A stretch of DNA of 64,000 nucleotides, from positions 56,686,322 through 56,750,321 of the forward strand of contig OX392528.1 in the NCBI GenBank assembly GCA_947623455.1, written 5' to 3'. The notes under the pieces were generated by a model. The model saw nothing but the letters and a program-made list of their open reading frames with translations, ran no database searches and was not told the DNA's origin. A program made the translations under genes and the position numbers. Source of the stretch: Mimachlamys varia (lineage: Eukaryota > Mollusca > Bivalvia > Pectinida > Pectinidae). Below are positions 60,401-64,000 of this stretch, one piece after another. The number at the start of each line of letters is the position of its first letter. Positions within the stretch are counted from its first letter, which is position 1.

Positions 60401-61810
60401 TTATATTGTGGATTTTTGTGTCGTTATGATTCATTACGATATTTGATTTTTGATAAACATATTTTCTACTATAAACAGTATAACACGATTATAAGTCTAA
60501 CACAATCATCATTGTAACAAGATAGTTAATTAAAATATTGTCAGCATAATATATTATCTGTATAACCTACTTGTTATTGAAATACGATTATCAGTATAGT
60601 ACGATCGTCAGTGTAACTCTATTGTCTGTGACACAATATTGCCACTGTACGACCTCTTTAACACTGTGCGAACTAGTATGAATCATAATGCTACATTGAT
60701 ATACCCTATAGTAACGTTAACATCTTCGATTATTTTGAAATTAAGAAAACAAAACATTAATTCATTATAAAAGATATCTTTTATTAGTCCAACACGGAAA
60801 CATCGTTCGCTTGAACAATATATAAAACCACTGCCAAACAATGGTTTCAAATGTTTCAGCTGTATACTAACAGACGACCAAAGTTACAACAAAAAAGAAA
60901 TATTAATTTTTTTTTTCTGTCGACCTAAGCTGAAATACTTCAACAAGAGTTAAGTCTCATTTGAAGAAATATTAAAATTTTCTATCAACTGCGCATGCCT
61001 AGACAGGTGTTGTGTGGATAACTAAATACCTTAGATAGAATGGTACAGCATGTTGAATACTGTGCTGGTATAATAGGGTGTCAGTCTGATTTAAATTCAG
61101 ATCGTTATTCTCGATCTGTTATGTAACAGCATCCCGAAAGCAGTCATGTTCTGGTGACCTTTGTGGCTTTTTTACTTCTACTCCAATATAATTTTCAACT
61201 TAAAGACAGGACAAAGCTGTCAATCAACGCATATAATGCCATAATGCACAACAAAGAACGGTTTTTTGCCGAGCAATATTCACTTTGAAGATTCAGTAGC
61301 CAGTAATTTGATTGTCTAATGCAAAAGTCACCAGAACAAGACTTGTTATGGGATGTTGTCAGATCCTTGTACAGCGTAGTAAGAATAAGGATCTGCATTT
61401 TCATGTGCTAACTTTTTTGTGTATAGGTTACTGCATGGGTTTCGGGTAATACGGGGTTTGTAACGCCCTCGCTATCGCTCGGGTGTCATTAGTCCCAAGT
61501 GACAAGAACTCATGCAATAACTGACTTACTGCATACTTTGTACCTCGAACACACACAATGAGTGAATGTCTACCATACACATGCTTCACCTGTAGATCTT
61601 ATCTGTGTCAGTGAGTACTTATCATTGATAGTAACAAAGTATGTATTGCCCACACTTTCCTATTGTGAGAGGTGGAAAGTATGTAGTAATACATTTTATT
61701 AATATATGTATTGCTCTATTGTAACTATATTGGTATCATTTGTAACTGATATTGGAATCATTTGGAACTTTATTCCAGAGTTTTACACCTTATTCACGAC
61801 GATGATCTGA
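54433..61810 (+). CDS. divergent calmodulin/troponin C-like protein, gene D
   Basis: Five exons (54433-54441, 58015-58102, 58836-58985, 60028-60264, 61779-61810) encode 171 aa with all joins in frame. The N-terminus is MSK then GQQQQCNTYRGHFHES, then the conserved KTQENKQEHYSDN shared with gene C. EF loop I (42-53) lacks the first Asp; loop II (79-90, HEKNDGIVNTED) is non-canonical. Loop III (117-128, DEDGSGAISPDE) and loop IV (151-162, DTDGDGEIDFDE) are canonical, so Ca2+ binding should be confined to the C-terminal lobe. The protein ends FYTLFTTMI soon after loop IV, about as in calmodulin. It is probably a cytosolic Ca2+ sensor; the partner is unknown. It is the better preserved member of the C/D pair. 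Confidence 0.86.
54462..54520 (+). promoter_or_regulatory. conserved intron-1 block shared with gene C
   Basis: AGGTAAATATCTCCCATTGT and the following CAACCACCAGATACAGTAAA match 20601-20665. Confidence 0.5.
55088..55220 (+). promoter_or_regulatory. conserved intron-1 element D (partner of 23487-23618)
   Basis: Carries the same ordered blocks as the gene C partner: TGAACCTC, GGCCGAGCGAC, AAAACCAATT, GGTCGTAAATA, ACACGGCCTGG and GATAATTGATTTC. It is 650 bp from exon 1 here and about 2.9 kb from it in C. Confidence 0.6.
55745..55990 (+). mobile_element. possible retroelement relic
   Basis: A 69-codon frame (FLNLAGVFVFRIADGKLFHS...) resembles a phrase I associate with dispersed retroelements of marine invertebrates (an ADG-LFHS-like segment). 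No RT or endonuclease motif is visible and no second copy occurs in the window, so the call is weak. Confidence 0.25.
56298..56406. mobile_element. foldback element in intron 1 of gene D
   Basis: GGTCAATATGGTGTTATACC (56299) pairs with GGTTTGTATAACACCATATT plus GACC (ends 56405). Two CRE palindromes follow at 56426-56433 and 56443-56450. Confidence 0.65.
56801..56966. mobile_element. foldback element in intron 1 of gene D
   Basis: Arms of about 45 bp: ATCTAACAGTATCTTCAGTA at the left and TACTGAAGACACTGTTAGAT at the right, with inner CACTCGTG motifs also paired. No ORF. Confidence 0.7.
56967..58014 (+). other. rest of gene D intron 1
   Basis: No exon or repeat recognised. It ends in a long pyrimidine-rich run (57905-58014) before the CCAG acceptor. 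Confidence 0.5.
58015..58102 (+). CDS. gene D exon 2 (N-terminal tail)
   Basis: 88 nt after TTTCCAG. It encodes GQQQQCNTYRGHFHES and the shared KTQENKQEHYSDN, phase 0 in and phase 1 out; donor GTAAGT. Confidence 0.83.
58836..58985 (+). CDS. gene D exon 3 (degenerate EF-hand I)
   Basis: 150 nt, acceptor ATCTTTCAG, donor GTAACG. The amino-acid sequence matches gene C exon 3 at all but about two or three positions (V/E, C/H). Confidence 0.88.
58986..60027 (+). other. gene D intron 3
   Basis: About 1.04 kb, nearly the same length as gene C intron 3 but with little obvious sequence similarity. AT-rich; no repeat recognised. Confidence 0.6.
60028..60264 (+). CDS. gene D exon 4 (EF-hands II end, III, IV)
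   Basis: 237 nt, acceptor CTTACAG, donor GTAAGT. Canonical loops III and IV. No exon-derived repeat follows, unlike gene C. Confidence 0.9.
61097..61398. mobile_element. foldback element in intron 4 of gene D
   Basis: The left arm (CAGATCGTTATTCTCGATCT ... CATGTTCTGGTGAC) pairs with the right arm (GTCACCAGAACAAGACTTG ... AGAATAAGGATCTG). Arms are about 65-70 bp with mismatches. No ORF of note. Confidence 0.7.
61779..61810 (+). CDS. gene D exon 5 (C-terminus)
   Basis: Acceptor TATTCCAG. It completes Glu 12 of loop IV and encodes FYTLFTTMI and TGA. Confidence 0.85.
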
Positions 61811-62010
61811 TGATAGGGAGACAAACCAGTGGTACATAGTTATTGTATATCATTGTGCTTATAACATCATGTGTTACATATTTTACACACATGTTGTTTA
61901 TTCTCATTTTATCTATCCATCATTTCTTATTCTCTCGATAAAATCTTTAAACCGTAGTGAATTATTAATGCTTGTAATATTACCATAACGCAAATAAAAA
62001 TCGTTCATAT
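61811..62010 (+). other. gene D 3' UTR with poly(A) signal
   Basis: AATAAA at 61993-61998 gives a 3' UTR of about 200 bp. Its first 60 bp resemble the gene C 3' UTR. Confidence 0.5.
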
Positions 62011-62997
62011 CCACTCAATTGTAATATAAAACATTATAATTGGTTTTTGAATTTTTTTTATATGACTGTTGTATATTATGATATTTCAACCGTGAGATCT
62101 ATTCAATTTTTGTAATGATATATTTTTAAGGATAAACACTTTATATGTTTATATATTCGAATTATGATCTCATAAACTAAACAAAATCGCAGGTAAGTCC
62201 TTTTAACCACGTTTTTTTTCTGTGAACTGGTTCTTTAAAGTCCCATCTATAGACACTTATTTCAATTTCAACACAGTTGTGTCTCAAACTGGGTAATTTG
62301 CATAGCACCGCTCACTTGCCGATGCAGAGAGTTTTGGCACCTGCACAAGTATAATTATACAGTTAATACCATTGTAGACCGTACTTTTTAAGAAATATTA
62401 CTTTTACTTTTTTTTTCTGGAAACATAATTCCTCCCACCCCATTCTTTATTAATCCCTGCTTTGGCGTCAGGCCGTCAGAAATATAGTTGCTCCTTCATC
62501 AGTAAACTTCCTTCATTATGAAAACGTTGCAAATGTTGTGGTAGATGTAATAGGGAACATTTTCCATGAAAAAATGTTTAGAACATAACACGAGTGTATT
62601 GAACAATTACTAACTATTACCAAAAATCATTATATGTAATTTATACATGTAGTATTTTATATATTTATAAAATATATAGTATTATGTAGACATATTTTAT
62701 CTTCACGTTCCCTTTTCTTTGTAATCGTCTGTCGAATTAACATATGTTTTCATGTTCTTTATTGACTTAGTGTTATAAGAAGTGCCACCTTATTTTGTTT
62801 TCTCTCTAAAGTTATTCAGATCATATGAACTTCTGTTTTTTCCCGGCATACAGTACAATATCAATAACTGAATTTGAAAGGTACAACAGGTGTGTGTGTA
62901 TTACGTCATCTTTTGAAATGGAAACAAATATCAAAATTATCCAACTTATCACACTTGTCCACAAAAACATATTCAACCCGTTGCAATTAAATGCATT
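62011..62997. other. intergenic downstream of gene D
   Basis: No gene recognised. AT-rich. Confidence 0.4.
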
Positions 62998-63310
62998 TTC
63001 AGTGATTTCTTACAGTATCAAAGTATCCAATTTGAAAGGATATCTTGTGACTTCAAAGTATCCAGTTTTTAAGGGTACATGCATCTTGATTCATTGAAGT
63101 ATCCGTCTTATAAAGAACTCTTGAGATATCAAAGTATCCTTTATGTAAATATATCTTGACATATCAAAGTATCCGTCTTTAAAAGGTTATCTTGAGACAT
63201 CGAAGTATCCGTTTTTCAGGGATATCTCAAGGTTTTCGAAGTATCCGTTTTGTTTTGACATCCTAGGGAAACGAAGTATCCGTTTTATAAGTATAATTTG
63301 AGGTGTAGAA
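62998..63310. repeat. decayed tandem repeat, about 45-bp period
   Basis: About seven diverged units sharing ATCAAAGTATCCGT / TCGAAGTATCCGTTTT followed by AAGG-TATCTTGAG. Unit length varies by several bases. Confidence 0.75.
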
Positions 63311-64000
63311 GAATTGTTGTTCCTTTATCAAAAGTTGCATGTATTTTTATATACGTCAGTGAATTGCGAGCGTATTTTGCTTTTTGAATGAGTATGAAGG
63401 TAGCATGTAATAATCAAATATATTATTATATGGAAACTATATACGTTACTTATCATATTATCAACTTCAGTTAATTGTATTTAATATTTTCGTTTATACT
63501 TGCATTAACTAATACGATATTGTTTATCACATCAACAACAACCAAACACAGAAAGGAATGATCTAAATATTTCTTCCTTTTCCTTATTATTCATTATTGA
63601 TTTATTACAACACACATAATTGTTTACCTTACCTACATTGTATACAAAACTACCCTTTTATTCAACCAGAAAATTACTTATACCTTGAAAAACTTAGAGA
63701 AGAAATATTTCAAACTCTTGCTTGACAAACTTGAAATTTAATTCTTAAAATTATCTTAATATTGTGATCAAATTTATCGAATTGGAAATAAGTTCATATC
63801 GTTATTATTATTGGTTTAACATACATGTAAATTATATTTTCATCAACTGTTGGTACTTTCAGGAAAGAAATGTATAATCACAATATAGATTACAATTAAC
63901 TTCCATAGATCATTTCTTATGTGCATTCCATGTTGTCCTGACAACCATTGGGGTTTTATAACTGTGGATACCAACTCCATTTTTATGTTTAGGAAAACTT
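63311..64000. other. right end of window, nothing recognised
   Basis: AT-rich sequence without a supported gene or repeat. Confidence 0.4.

Overview
This window is metazoan nuclear DNA, most likely from a bivalve mollusc. It has split genes with GT-AG introns, AT-rich intergenic DNA, AATAAA poly(A) signals, tRNA-derived SINE heads, a mariner relic, many foldback/MITE elements and very large minisatellites. The species cannot be named from sequence alone; the bivalve call rests on the style of the repeats and on a divergent calmodulin-like family.

The genic content is one head-to-tail cluster of four EF-hand genes on the + strand. Gene A (CDS 4567-9342, 163 aa) and gene B (CDS 14149-17578, 157 aa) are calmodulin-like with four EF-hands each. 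Gene C (CDS 43021-46367, 175 aa, with a probable noncoding first exon ending at 20554) and gene D (CDS 54433-61810, 171 aa) form a second, closely related pair. Their N-terminal lobe is degenerate and they carry a shared 13-residue N-terminal tail motif. All four genes have the same plan: a tiny first exon (ATG alone in A and B), then phase-1 introns, one inside EF-hand loop II and one just before the last Glu of loop IV, and a very short last exon. Exon sizes 144/243 (A, B) and 150/237 (C, D) show that the cluster arose by tandem duplication in at least two rounds.

Layout: 1-4.5 kb is intergenic, with a mariner relic, a foldback element and a split SINE. 4.5-10 kb is gene A. 10.7-11.6 kb is a nonautonomous element with a 128-bp tandem core. 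14.1-17.8 kb is gene B. From 20.3 kb the probable promoter, noncoding exon and a 22-kb first intron of gene C begin. That intron is filled with an ACTGT-type array (21.1-21.7 kb), a 20-bp array (26.3-26.8 kb), a 1.5-kb TIR element with palindromic subterminal repeats (27.2-28.7 kb), pogo-like MITEs and a 12.2-kb array of about 350 copies of a 35-bp unit (30.3-42.5 kb). Gene C coding exons lie at 43.0-46.4 kb. Its last intron holds a minisatellite built from its own EF-hand IV exon end. Between C and D are a 33-bp array (46.9-48.0 kb) and a 40-bp array (49.2-51.4 kb). Gene D occupies 54.4-62.0 kb, followed by a foldback element inside its last intron and a decayed tandem repeat at 63 kb.

The most notable points are: the minisatellite born from a coding exon and splice donor; the ATG-to-ATA change in gene C exon 1 compensated by an ATG at the start of exon 2; near-identity of the 5' two thirds of exon 3 between C and D while exon 4 is much more diverged; conserved noncoding blocks shared by introns 1 of C and D; and a CAGGTA core shared by three unrelated minisatellites around gene C.
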